A DNA stretch of 64,000 bases, taken from NCBI GenBank assembly GCA_963739795.1, contig CAVUBL010000012.1, forward strand, positions 1-64,000, in the 5' to 3' direction. Every line of letters begins with the position of its first letter. The stretch's first letter is position 1. This document shows, in pieces, positions 44,652 through 52,633 of the stretch. The stretch is from CAVUBL01 sp963739795 (GTDB lineage: Bacteria; Acidobacteriota; Thermoanaerobaculia; Multivoradales; DATKCC01). The notes below the pieces were generated by a model. It saw nothing but the letters and a program-made list of their open reading frames with translations. It was not told the origin of the DNA and did not search any database. Both the position numbers and the translations under genes were made by a program.

Positions 44652-45323
44652 ATGCAGATCGAGACGAAGCGTAGCACCCCGTCCGCCCTCACTCAGGATC
44701 CGTCCCCCACTCAAGACCGCTCGGCCGAACCCGCCGAGCCCCACACCGTCGCCCCGGTAGCCCCGACTCGAGCTGAAGCCGAGCCGTCGCCCGAGCCGCG
44801 ACCCCAGTTCCAGGCCCAACCCCTAGCTGGAACAGAGCCGAACGCCTTCTCGGCGCTCTTCCTGGAGCGAGCCCACCACCTCGGGGCACCGCCCTTGGAG
44901 CGCCGGGCCCACTACGCCGGCGCCCACGACGTGGAGGAGGTCCCCGCCGGCAGCGGCCGCCTCTGGGCCGTCGTTCGCCAGGGCGACCTGGTTGCCAAAG
45001 GTGGCGAAGCCCTGGCTCATTTCATCCGCCGCCCCGACGCCCTCCTCGCCGCCGCCACTTTGACGGCCCTGGCGAGCCCCAACCACCTCACCCTCAGCCG
45101 TCACGCGAGGCGCCCCGTCGCCCGCCGCTACCTCGGCTACCCGATCCACGACGGCCGCCACCACCTCGGCCACCTCACCCGCCACGAGGAGGATTTTCCC
45201 CTCCTCTACCACGCCACCCGCAGCCTGGCCGCCCACCCCGAGGCCCTGGTCCTCACCCTCGAGTCCCTCGGCCCCGACCTCGCGAGAGCGGTAGCCCGCG
45301 CCCTCCTCCGCCGCGTCGCCTGA
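44652..45323 (+). CDS. Hypothetical protein with disordered N-terminus
   Basis: 223 aa from ATG 44652 with AAGGAGATA upstream. Residues 1-65 are Pro/Glu/Ser-rich and probably disordered. Residues ~70-220 are a folded, His- and Arg-rich domain (E-R-R-A-H-Y-A-G-A-H-D, L-T-R-H-E-E-D-F-P-L-L-Y-H). No family recognised. Own promoter and structured leader suggest regulated expression. Neighbours are toxin-antitoxin genes, but no toxin motif is visible here. Confidence 0.65.
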   Translation: MQIETKRSTPSALTQDPSPTQDRSAEPAEPHTVAPVAPTRAEAEPSPEPRPQFQAQPLAGTEPNAFSALFLERAHHLGAPPLERRAHYAGAHDVEEVPAGSGRLWAVVRQGDLVAKGGEALAHFIRRPDALLAAATLTALASPNHLTLSRHARRPVARRYLGYPIHDGRHHLGHLTRHEEDFPLLYHATRSLAAHPEALVLTLESLGPDLARAVARALLRRVA

Positions 45324-45494
45324 CGACCCCGCCGATCACCACAACCGGCCGAAGGCGGTCCACCCCGCCCCGGCCGGGCCCAGTCCGGGAGGTGGTAAAT
45401 CGAACTGAGCTGGAAGCCATGTCCGGTAGAATGGGTACGCATGAGCTACGGCTGCGCCGAGCAAGCAGCTCGAGGACTCGCCGAGGAGGTTACC

Positions 45495-45718
45495 GTGGCA
45501 GAACCAGCCGTAAGGAGCGCATCCAGAAGGACCTCGACCAACTCTCGCCGGAGCAGCAGGAGCGCGCCGCGACCTCGTGCATGGCCTGGTTCCGTTACAA
45601 GGGTGCAACGGTGGCGGACCTGCTCCAGGTAGCCGGAACCTTGGACGCGAGTCGGCTGAGGAGATGATGGAGGCGATCGAGGAAGGCTGCGAGCGGGTGG
45701 ACCTCGATGAGTGGTAAG
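45495..45718 (+). pseudogene. Frameshifted antitoxin of a PIN module
   Basis: GTG 45495 behind AGGAGG starts V-A-E-P-A-V, then the frame must change to read K-E-R-I-Q-K-D-L-D-Q-L-S-P-E-Q-Q-E-R-A, and again near 45655 to read E-E-M-M-E-A-I-E-E-G-C-E-R-V-D-L-D-E-W and stop at 45718. The C-terminal E-E-G-C-E-x-V-D-L-D-E-W is typical of antitoxins preceding VapC genes. Two frameshifts, so inactive. Confidence 0.6.
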
Positions 45719-45898
45719 TACCTCCTCGACACGAACATCGCGATCCGGATCCTCAACCACGAAATCGACCTCGAAGCACGACGCGGCGGCGACTTCGAGG
45801 CATTCTTGGTGACGGTGGTGGCGAGCTCTCTTCGGAACGAGAAGTGTGAAGGGCGAGACGAACCAGCGGATCACACAAACGCTTGCAAGGCTCGGTGA
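45707..45898 (+). pseudogene. Truncated VapC PIN toxin
   Basis: ATG 45707 overlaps the antitoxin end. K-Y-L-L-D-T-N-I-A-I-R-I-L and I-D-L-E-A-R-R-G are a VapC N-terminus. After ~40 residues homology is lost and the frame ends at 45898, so three of the catalytic acids are missing. Confidence 0.7.
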
Positions 45899-46142
45899 AA
45901 GCGAATCTGGTGACAACCCAGGAGAGCTCAGCTCAACGCAGATTCTCGAGCTTGCGGCTACGTCTTCGTGCTCACTCACGTCGGCTGATGCTTCTCGCAA
46001 TGGATGGAGCACTACGCTGCGCTGGCAGATCGAAATGAACTTCAAGAAGCTCAAGAACTCGTGCCTCGATTCGCTGCGGCAGAGAACGGACTCACACAGG
46101 CTTCTATTCTCAAGCTCTAGCTGCTTGCTGGTGAGGATCTGA
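45846..46142 (+). pseudogene. Possible IS4-type transposase fragment
   Basis: Contains L-R-W-Q-I-E-M-N-F-K-K-L-K, which matches the Y-R-x-R-W-Q-I-E-x-x-F-K-x-x-K signature near the last catalytic Glu of IS4-family transposases, followed by a basic helix. Surrounding sequence is frameshifted (an upstream F-V-L-T-H segment lies in another frame). Visibly poorer in G+C than the flanking genes. A decayed remnant. Confidence 0.4.
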
Positions 46143-46698
46143 TGGCGAAGTACTTGCGTTTTCCCTGGGTACTGACTCACACCGCCACTGTGCTCTGGCG
46201 CATTCAGCGAGTCTACTCCGGGACATGGCTACGCGATCTCGGGGCCTTCTGCTTCGCGTAGATTGACAAAGCGCCGGCTCAAAAGACATTTCTGAACACA
46301 CGCAACGGCGAACCAAGCGCCATGCTCAGCGCTCGCAAACGTATCAGGTAAGCTAGCGCATATGCCCCGTACCTCACCTCACTTGGATACCGATCACAAC
46401 GGTCGTCACTCCCCCCCCCCCGCACACGAGGACGACTTTCTCTCCTCCACTACTCATCCGCTGCTGGCAGCAACACGAGGCTCCTCGCCAAGACCTCGGG
46501 CCGCCTCGCCGCTCGTAGCCGCGCCTCCTCCGCGCGTACCGGCCTGGTGCAGGCTACTCGCGGACACGGTCGCCCCCTGGTCGGCATTGCACACCGATGG
46601 CCCATAGCAACAACAAGGCGTCAGCTTCGAGATCGCGAATCAGAAACGGGGGAAGAGCCTCTCCAATCCGATTGGGAGAGCGCTCTCGTGTAATCGAC
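46143..46698. other. Gene-free island DNA
   Basis: No credible ORF. Contains a run of ten C or more near 46411 and mixed base composition. May be the remains of further insertion sequences. Confidence 0.4.
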
Positions 46699-46726
46699 TT
46701 GCGCAGTCTCGTAAAACCCGTATACT
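46699..46726 (+). promoter_or_regulatory. Probable promoter of the membrane operon
   Basis: TTGCGC, 16-bp spacer, TATACT (46721-46726). Transcription would start near 46733, just before the small ORF at 46748, and read into the membrane-protein genes before the insertion sequence arrived. Confidence 0.5.
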
Positions 46727-46747
46727 CCGTTCATCAATGAATTCGGC

Positions 46748-46945
46748 ATGACGGCTGCTTCTCCAGCGCGGCGCGGGATTCTTACGTATTGGGAGCTGAA
46801 GAATGAGCGAGGCAGGGCGGGACGTAGCGGAGAACGTCGACATCCATTGAGGCACTCGAGGAGGCTGCTTCTCAGTGGGCTTCTGAATGACGACATCGCT
46901 AACGAAATAATCAAGAATCTCGAGCGGGAGCAGCAGCTCACCTGA
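46748..46945 (+). CDS. Small hypothetical protein ahead of the membrane operon
   Basis: 65 aa, basic and helical (R-R-L-L-L-S-G-L-L-N-D-D-I-A-N-E-I-I-K-N-L-E-R-E). No family recognised. Lies downstream of a good -10 element and 44 bp before the interrupted membrane gene; probably the first gene of that operon. Confidence 0.4.
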   Translation: MTAASPARRGILTYWELKNERGRAGRSGERRHPLRHSRRLLLSGLLNDDIANEIIKNLEREQQLT

Positions 46946-47035
46946 CGGAAAATGAGAGATACGCAGAGCAGAGTAGGCTCTTCGGTAGGATGAAGAGGCG
47001 AGCTTGGACTGAGACTGACCAGGCTACTAAAGAAG

Positions 47036-48458
47036 GGCTCTCCTCAACTATGAGTGGGTAGAGGTGGGTTGAGGTGGATGCCTCCACAGTTGAGGAAGAT
47101 CATGGCAGCGAGGGCTTGGTGGGAGTGGAATCCGTAGGCTCTGCGGGCGATCATGCGGATCCTGTTGTTGAGTCCTTCGACGAGGCCGTTGGTGAGCCGG
47201 GTGCCGATATAGGCGAGGATTCCCTTGAGATGCTTGCGGATGGTTCGGGCGGCTTTGACGAAGGGTCGGAGCCGAGATCGAGAGGCCCAGGCGAGCCATG
47301 CGCGCAGTGCTCGTTCGGCCCGCCAGGGTTGGCGGTAGTCGAGGGCTTGAGCGAGCGTCTCTTTGAGCAGGTAGGCGCGGTAGAGCCGCTGGTTGCTTCG
47401 CTGGAGCTCGGAGAGCTTGCGGCGCTGGGACTGGCTGAGGTTCCACGGGTTCATCAGAAGCACGAAGCGGGTGCGCTTGACGGCGCGGGCTTCGTCGGGG
47501 TCGGAGGCGAGCTCGCGCACGAGCTCGCGGCGCACCTCGTCGAGTGCGTCACTGACCAAGCGCTGGACATGGAAGCGGTCGTAGATGATCTCGGCCTCGG
47601 GCAGCTTCTCCCGCACGGCCTTGGTGTAGGCCGCGGACAGATCGACGGTGACCATCTCGATCGCCTTGCAGCCCTCATCGCCGAGCGCCTCGAAGAAGGG
47701 ATCGAGCGCCTCGGCGCTACGGCCTTCACCGGCCCACACCACGCGACCGCGGTCATGGTCGACCACGACGGTGAGGTAGTTGTGGCGCTTCTTGTAGCTG
47801 AACTCGTCGATACCGATCCGGCGCAGGCCCACCAGACGCTCCGGATCGAGGCGGCGCTCGACCACCCGCGCGACGATCGAACCAACCGTCTCCCAGGCGA
47901 TCCCGAGCAGGCGCGTCACCTGGGTCTTGTCAGTGATCTGCGCAAAGTAGGCCGCCAGCTCCTCGAACGCTTCACTGAAGCGACCTCCCGAGGGCGCCCA
48001 GGGGACCTGCTCCACGCGGACGCCACACTGAGGGCACTCCACTCGCCAGGGCGCGTAGCGCAACACCACCACATGGCGTCCCCAGGGCAGGTGCCGCCAC
48101 TCTCGCTCGTATCGACGGTCGTAGCGGGGTCCGACCCGGCCGCACCCGCCACAACGAGAGCGACGCCACGTGGGCCGGACATGGACCACCAACGTCCCGT
48201 CCCGCCGGAACAGCGCGGATTCGACGTACATCTTCATGACACCGAGCAGACGACGCAGTACAGTGGTCAGGCGCATGGGGTCGCTCCTCCCTCCTCGGTT
48301 GTTTCGATGCTCCCAAGGAGAGCAGGAAACCCCATGCGTTTTCAACCCCTTAGCGCCACCATAACCCTCCTCCCAGATCTCTCACCGCGGCCGACCACCC
48401 CCGCGAAGCACCGGCCGCCGAGGGCCTCCCAGCTACCCACAGCAAGTTGAGGAGAGCC
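47036..48458 (-). mobile_element. ISL3-family insertion sequence with 8-bp target duplication
   Basis: 1423 bp bounded by inverted repeats GGCTCTCCTCAACT, which extend imperfectly to GTGGGTAG. TAAAGAAG is present directly outside both ends (47028-47035 and 48459-48466), a perfect 8-bp duplication as expected for ISL3. One intact transposase on the minus strand. Complete and apparently recent. Confidence 0.95.
47044..48276 (-). CDS. ISL3-family transposase
   Basis: 410 aa from ATG 48276 (GGAGCG upstream); an ATG at 48345 would add 23 residues. The N-terminal zinc-finger-like C-x2-C near residue 42 and C-P-x-C near 77 are present. The DDE catalytic residues are visible in R-I-G-I-D-E-F-S, V-T-V-D-L-S and G-L-V-E-G-L-N-N-R-I. 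Full length and uninterrupted, so probably functional. Confidence 0.95.
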   Translation of the reverse strand: MRLTTVLRRLLGVMKMYVESALFRRDGTLVVHVRPTWRRSRCGGCGRVGPRYDRRYEREWRHLPWGRHVVVLRYAPWRVECPQCGVRVEQVPWAPSGGRFSEAFEELAAYFAQITDKTQVTRLLGIAWETVGSIVARVVERRLDPERLVGLRRIGIDEFSYKKRHNYLTVVVDHDRGRVVWAGEGRSAEALDPFFEALGDEGCKAIEMVTVDLSAAYTKAVREKLPEAEIIYDRFHVQRLVSDALDEVRRELVRELASDPDEARAVKRTRFVLLMNPWNLSQSQRRKLSELQRSNQRLYRAYLLKETLAQALDYRQPWRAERALRAWLAWASRSRLRPFVKAARTIRKHLKGILAYIGTRLTNGLVEGLNNRIRMIARRAYGFHSHQALAAMIFLNCGGIHLNPPLPTHS

Positions 48459-48486
48459 TAAAGAAGGCGCCCGGATCGAAACATCT

Positions 48487-50205
48487 TTGAACTCCGAGTA
48501 CCAGAGGCAGGAGCGCCTGTTGACTCGAAGAGGGTCTGTGTCTGCTCTCAAGGCATCGCTCCTGAGTCGCCTCCGCGCGGGACGTTCAGGCTACTCCCTT
48601 AAATGGATTCGCTACCTCAAGGAGCAAACTCAGGAGTTGAGCGAGCTATCTCTCGAGCTTCAAAAGAAGCGAGTCGCAGTAGCCAAAGAAGTTCACACAC
48701 TCAACAAAGACGAGTACCAGCGCAGGGTGCAACTTCTCGAAGGGAAGAGGGCCTCGAGTGCCGAAACCCTAGATCGCATCAACACACAAGTAGATACGCT
48801 AAGAAATCTTGGAATCACTCGTACTACAGCAGGCTTTCTAACGTGGGCGGGATATTTCGCCTTCCCTGCTGCAGGCTGGTTTCTCGGTGAGGCTCTGTAC
48901 GATGCGCTCGGGTCCTCCAAAAATTCCCTCGGTAACGCAGTATCCCTCATCTCAGTCGGCATTGAAGGTCTTGCCAATAGACTAGGCCTTGTATGGGCCG
49001 CAATACTGGTGTTCGCTGCCCCCCTCCTACTATTAGCTATCGTCTTTGCTCTCTTCGTTCTTGGAGACTACATGGCTGGACTCTTCGATGATAATTGGGG
49101 CAAGCATGGGGATAACCGCGGAGCCTCGGGCTTCTACACGCCGCCGCTTACGCAAATTCGCCGTAGAGACTACTCACAAGTCGTTGCGAAGCTTCCCCTC
49201 ATTTACTCCTGGGCCCTCCTCCCCTTGGGCCTCGCCTCGCTTCTCGCCCTCTCAGGAGCCCGAAACACCGCAAGCCTCAGAAGCATAGCACTCGACCCCT
49301 GGAAAGCCATGCTCTACACCTACCTGGGAGTCGCCCTAACTATCGTCGTTTCCGGGTTTGCCCTTCTTTATACCTGCTTTATCGTCCAAGGCCGTCTTTC
49401 CGCTCCTCACTCGACATTTGCCTCACTTCGCCTCCACGCCGAACTCGCTCTCATTCTCCTGGCAACAGTCCTCATCTTGCTGATCCGCGCGGCAAGCGGG
49501 GCCTCCCTTGGAACTCCCCACACAGACCTAAGCCGGCCACTGCTCTGGACACTAGCCCTTCTTGCCATCGGTTTTGTGGTAGCTTACGGCCTCATTTACA
49601 AAGGAATCTTTAAAGATCAGCGCGTCCTTCGCCGGCAGCTTATAGCCTTGGACGACGCAATCGAGAGATACTCCGGGCTACCTGCAGTAGAAACTTCGGA
49701 TCCGGAAGCTCGCGAATATCGAACTTTCCTAAAGCAACTACAAGAGAGATTCGAGCGCCAATGGGAACGAATTGACTTTGATCCCAGAGATCTCGGCTTC
49801 AGCCCACACCTCGGCCGCATATTCCCCGCGAGGCATAGGCGAACGCTCAGTCCTATAGGAATGGACTTTCTCTTTGAGCCCGAACTCACGGCCCAACTTG
49901 GACGCATCGAAGCCGCCGAAGCAGTACTCACAGCCAAGCTCGGAGCGACCGCCGAAAAGCTAGTAAGACTCGAGCGAGACCTCACTTCCGCCCGAACCCT
50001 TGGGTCGACGACGGCCAGTCGCCTGACCACTCTCAGAGGCTTACGAGTGGAGGCGATCCGCCGTCGCCACACCGAGCTAGTAGTCGCGATGCGGCGATAC
50101 GGCGAAGCGATAGCTCGATGCAAGAGCGCGTACAACCTCGGTCGCCACCTCGGCATAGAACTCGATTTCGAAGATTCAATTATTCGCTCCAAAGGAGCAC
50201 ACTGA
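48487..50205 (+). CDS. Polytopic membrane protein with coiled coils, N-terminus displaced by ISL3
   Basis: 572 aa from TTG 48487. Reading across the insertion site with one target copy removed, the original start is probably ATG 46990: its first 15 codons (46990-47035) join in frame to 48467 onward. Layout: coiled coil (~40-110), six or so membrane helices between ~115 and 365, then a second long coiled coil (~375-560) with regular E-R-x-x-A-x-L spacing. No enzyme motif. It overlaps the next gene by one base. Codon use is visibly less GC-rich than the flanking core genes, suggesting transfer. Function unknown; the pair is a possible membrane signalling or defence module. Confidence 0.8.
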   Translation: MNSEYQRQERLLTRRGSVSALKASLLSRLRAGRSGYSLKWIRYLKEQTQELSELSLELQKKRVAVAKEVHTLNKDEYQRRVQLLEGKRASSAETLDRINTQVDTLRNLGITRTTAGFLTWAGYFAFPAAGWFLGEALYDALGSSKNSLGNAVSLISVGIEGLANRLGLVWAAILVFAAPLLLLAIVFALFVLGDYMAGLFDDNWGKHGDNRGASGFYTPPLTQIRRRDYSQVVAKLPLIYSWALLPLGLASLLALSGARNTASLRSIALDPWKAMLYTYLGVALTIVVSGFALLYTCFIVQGRLSAPHSTFASLRLHAELALILLATVLILLIRAASGASLGTPHTDLSRPLLWTLALLAIGFVVAYGLIYKGIFKDQRVLRRQLIALDDAIERYSGLPAVETSDPEAREYRTFLKQLQERFERQWERIDFDPRDLGFSPHLGRIFPARHRRTLSPIGMDFLFEPELTAQLGRIEAAEAVLTAKLGATAEKLVRLERDLTSARTLGSTTASRLTTLRGLRVEAIRRRHTELVVAMRRYGEAIARCKSAYNLGRHLGIELDFEDSIIRSKGAH

Positions 50206-52022
50206 TGACTTGGCACGATCGCGGTATTGCGGCAGGGAGGGAATTCCGAAGCCGCGAAAGAGAGAAGCAAGCACTGGCAGAGATTGTCCGGGCTCAGATA
50301 ACTGAAGAGGCCACCACTGCGGAAACACAAAGAGCCCAGCGGCAAGCCACACTGGACTACTATGTGGACCTGGGTAAGTCTGTTCAGGCTCGACGACAGG
50401 CTCTGTCGGAACGACGGACAATTGCTGAAGAAGGCCGTGAGCGTGCCGTTGCAGACTATTCCATAGTCAAGGGAGTAATTTATACACTGATTGCAATTGT
50501 CTGTCTATTGGCGGACGCTACACTTCTTTTGGAAGTGGCGGGTCAGTTCTTCCATGCCAACCTATCGTCACAAGGTGCTGACGGCAAGCTCGTAAGCGTG
50601 TACTCCCTGATCTGGACCGGCAACTGGCGGTTAGCCTTATCTGATTATTGGCAACTCTTTTGCCTTACAGTTGCCGTCGTCTTGACCGGGATGTTCCTCA
50701 AGGTTTGGAGGGATGTACTTGAGGACCGGGGGCGATCCAAGCGCGACATCTGGCTCTTTAACTTGGTCCTAGCTTTCGCAGGCGTCATCCTGCTCGCGAT
50801 GGCGGTTGCTCGAGCGACAGTTCCGGTCGGTGGACAGCACGGCGCCCTTGGAGTCGGCAGTTGGGTCTCCGCGGTACTGGGCCTGACTCTGCCCGTGGTC
50901 AGTGCCGGCTTCTTCATCAAGGGGTACGAAGCCTTTGCCAGGAGGTATCGTCTTCTTAGGACCTCCTGTCACGCTAGAGCCTTTGACCTGGCCCACTGGG
51001 TGGTTCAGAAACTCGCCACGAAGCACTCCGCAAGAATTCGCGACCTCGAAAGCAAGGAGACCGCCCTTCGAGCAGAAGACCATTTTCGCAAAATGGTCCA
51101 CCAGGCCATCGCAGAATTTGATAGCGGCTACGATGAGGGAATTCAGCAGCTTCTCTCCACCGGTTCCCTGGTGGAGCGTCTAAGGCGTCTGGCAGTGACA
51201 CATTCGATGAGGGGCGAAGGTCGATCAGCTTTGCGATCCGTAGTGCTCCCAGTCCTTCTAGCTCTGTATCTCAGCGGAGTCGTGGCTGTGAGAGCAGAGA
51301 CATCAAGCAAGCCTACCGTCAACAATCGACATGCGGTCATTGTACTCTTTGACCCTACGTGCGGAGGGAGCAAGTCGGGCGATCGAATCCAGAAACAACT
51401 AACGGGCATTTCAGAGTACCTCGCCAAGGACGCGAGAATAGGCAACATACTGGCGGTTTTTTCCGTAAGCCGGGATGTGTATGACTCTGATCCCGATGAG
51501 ATTAGGTACGAAGAGACCAAAGAAGATCGGCTAGCTCTGGACGGCCAAGCGGTCTTCGAACAGCGAATGCGGAGGAAGATCGATGCCGAAGTGGAAAAGT
51601 TGATGGAGGAATGGCGGCGAGCTCACAAGCCCGAAAACATCACGGAACCCAACAGCTGCATCCTGTCTGGCCTTGTTCGGGCAGGTAACTTCGCTACGAG
51701 TCTCGGATCTGGGTACCAAACTGACTTGTTGGTCGCCAGCGACTTACTAGAGGTCTGCGATAACTACAATGGCTCCCTGATCAACCTAGAAAAGAGGGAC
51801 GCGGGAGATCGACTAGAGGCGCTAAGACTTAAGCTACCACCTATGGAGTTCTCGCGAGTCGCTCTTCTCCAGATGCCTCTTCCAGATACTGTTGCCCGCT
51901 TGCCGATAGTACAGCGCATTCGACTCGTCCACGCATGGGAGGGCATCCTAGAGCGCTCAGGAATAGGAGCTGACCGGATTAGAGAGTTAGGCCACTTGGG
52001 AGTAGAGACTAGCTGGCCTTAA
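50205..52022 (+). CDS. Membrane protein with C-terminal von Willebrand A-like domain
   Basis: 605 aa from ATG 50205, one base overlapping the upstream stop. Residues ~1-80 are an E/R/A-rich coiled coil. About four membrane helices lie at ~90-240 and a fifth near 370, before a C-terminal domain (~390-600). That domain starts H-A-V-I-V-L-F-D-P-T-C-G-G-S-K-S-G-D-R. The D-x-T-x-x-x-S order and a later D-L-L-V-A-S-D-L-L-E fit a VWA-like fold with an altered metal site. With five helices the VWA-like part would be outside the cytoplasm. Together with the previous protein it forms a two-component membrane assembly of unknown role. Confidence 0.8.
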   Translation: MTWHDRGIAAGREFRSREREKQALAEIVRAQITEEATTAETQRAQRQATLDYYVDLGKSVQARRQALSERRTIAEEGRERAVADYSIVKGVIYTLIAIVCLLADATLLLEVAGQFFHANLSSQGADGKLVSVYSLIWTGNWRLALSDYWQLFCLTVAVVLTGMFLKVWRDVLEDRGRSKRDIWLFNLVLAFAGVILLAMAVARATVPVGGQHGALGVGSWVSAVLGLTLPVVSAGFFIKGYEAFARRYRLLRTSCHARAFDLAHWVVQKLATKHSARIRDLESKETALRAEDHFRKMVHQAIAEFDSGYDEGIQQLLSTGSLVERLRRLAVTHSMRGEGRSALRSVVLPVLLALYLSGVVAVRAETSSKPTVNNRHAVIVLFDPTCGGSKSGDRIQKQLTGISEYLAKDARIGNILAVFSVSRDVYDSDPDEIRYEETKEDRLALDGQAVFEQRMRRKIDAEVEKLMEEWRRAHKPENITEPNSCILSGLVRAGNFATSLGSGYQTDLLVASDLLEVCDNYNGSLINLEKRDAGDRLEALRLKLPPMEFSRVALLQMPLPDTVARLPIVQRIRLVHAWEGILERSGIGADRIRELGHLGVETSWP

Positions 52023-52027
52023 GTGGT

Positions 52028-52044
52028 CCTGGTTTCTGGCCAGG
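52028..52044 (+). terminator. Hairpin after the membrane operon
   Basis: CCTGG/CCAGG stem with a 7-base loop followed by TTT, 5 bp past the stop at 52022. Short but correctly placed; it ends the island side before coaD. Confidence 0.4.
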
Positions 52045-52095
52045 TTTACAGAGGCGCAGGGGATGCTCTCCTCGCATCATAGCTCGCGTTTGCTC

Positions 52096-52592
52096 CTACC
52101 CCTTCCGCAGTCGCGCTTCCAGCCGCTCCAGCACCAGATCCGGCACCAACCCCCGGATGTCGCCTCCCCCCCGAGGGCGAAGGCTTCTTTGACGAGGCGG
52201 CTGGAGAGGAAGCTGTAGTCCTCTCTCGGGGTCATGAAGATGGTCTCGACCTTGGGGTTGAGGCGGCGGTTCATCATCGCCATCTGGAACTCGTACTCGA
52301 AGTCGGAGACGGCGCGGAGGCCGCGGATGACGATGCGGGCGCCGATCTGGTCCATGAAGTGCACCAGGAGGCCGGAGAAGCTCTCGACGCGGACGTCCGG
52401 CCACTCGGCCGTCAGCTCCTGGATCATCTCGACCCGCTCCTCCACCGAGAACAGCGGGTCCTTCCCGTCGTTGTGGAGCACCGCCACCACCACCTGGTCG
52501 AACAGCGGCCGGCAGCGCTCGACGATGTCGAGGTGACCGTTGTGGATCGGGTCGAACGATCCCGGGCAGACGGCGACGCGGTGGGCGCTCAT
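52096..52592 (-). CDS. coaD: Phosphopantetheine adenylyltransferase, one frameshift
   Basis: Catalyses ATP + 4'-phosphopantetheine to dephospho-CoA. ATG 52592. P-G-S-F-D-P-I-H-N-G-H-L-D-I carries the T/H-x-G-H nucleotide motif and Y-S-F-L-S-S-R-L-V-K-E the second ATP motif. Near 52165 a run of seven C (plus strand) is one base short: adding one restores G-G-D-I-R-G-L-V-P-D-L-V-L and the stop at 52096, for the normal ~165 residues. As written, the protein ends in an unrelated tail. CoaD is usually essential, so a sequence error in the homopolymer is the simpler reading. Confidence 0.9.
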
Positions 52593-52633
52593 AGTGTTCT
52601 CGGGGTTGGTTCGCCTGGTTTCGGTGGACCGCC

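Noticed and set aside
46362..46607. 81-residue ORF in the island
   Set aside because: Pro/Ser/Ala-rich shadow across a poly-C run with no domain or ribosome-binding site.
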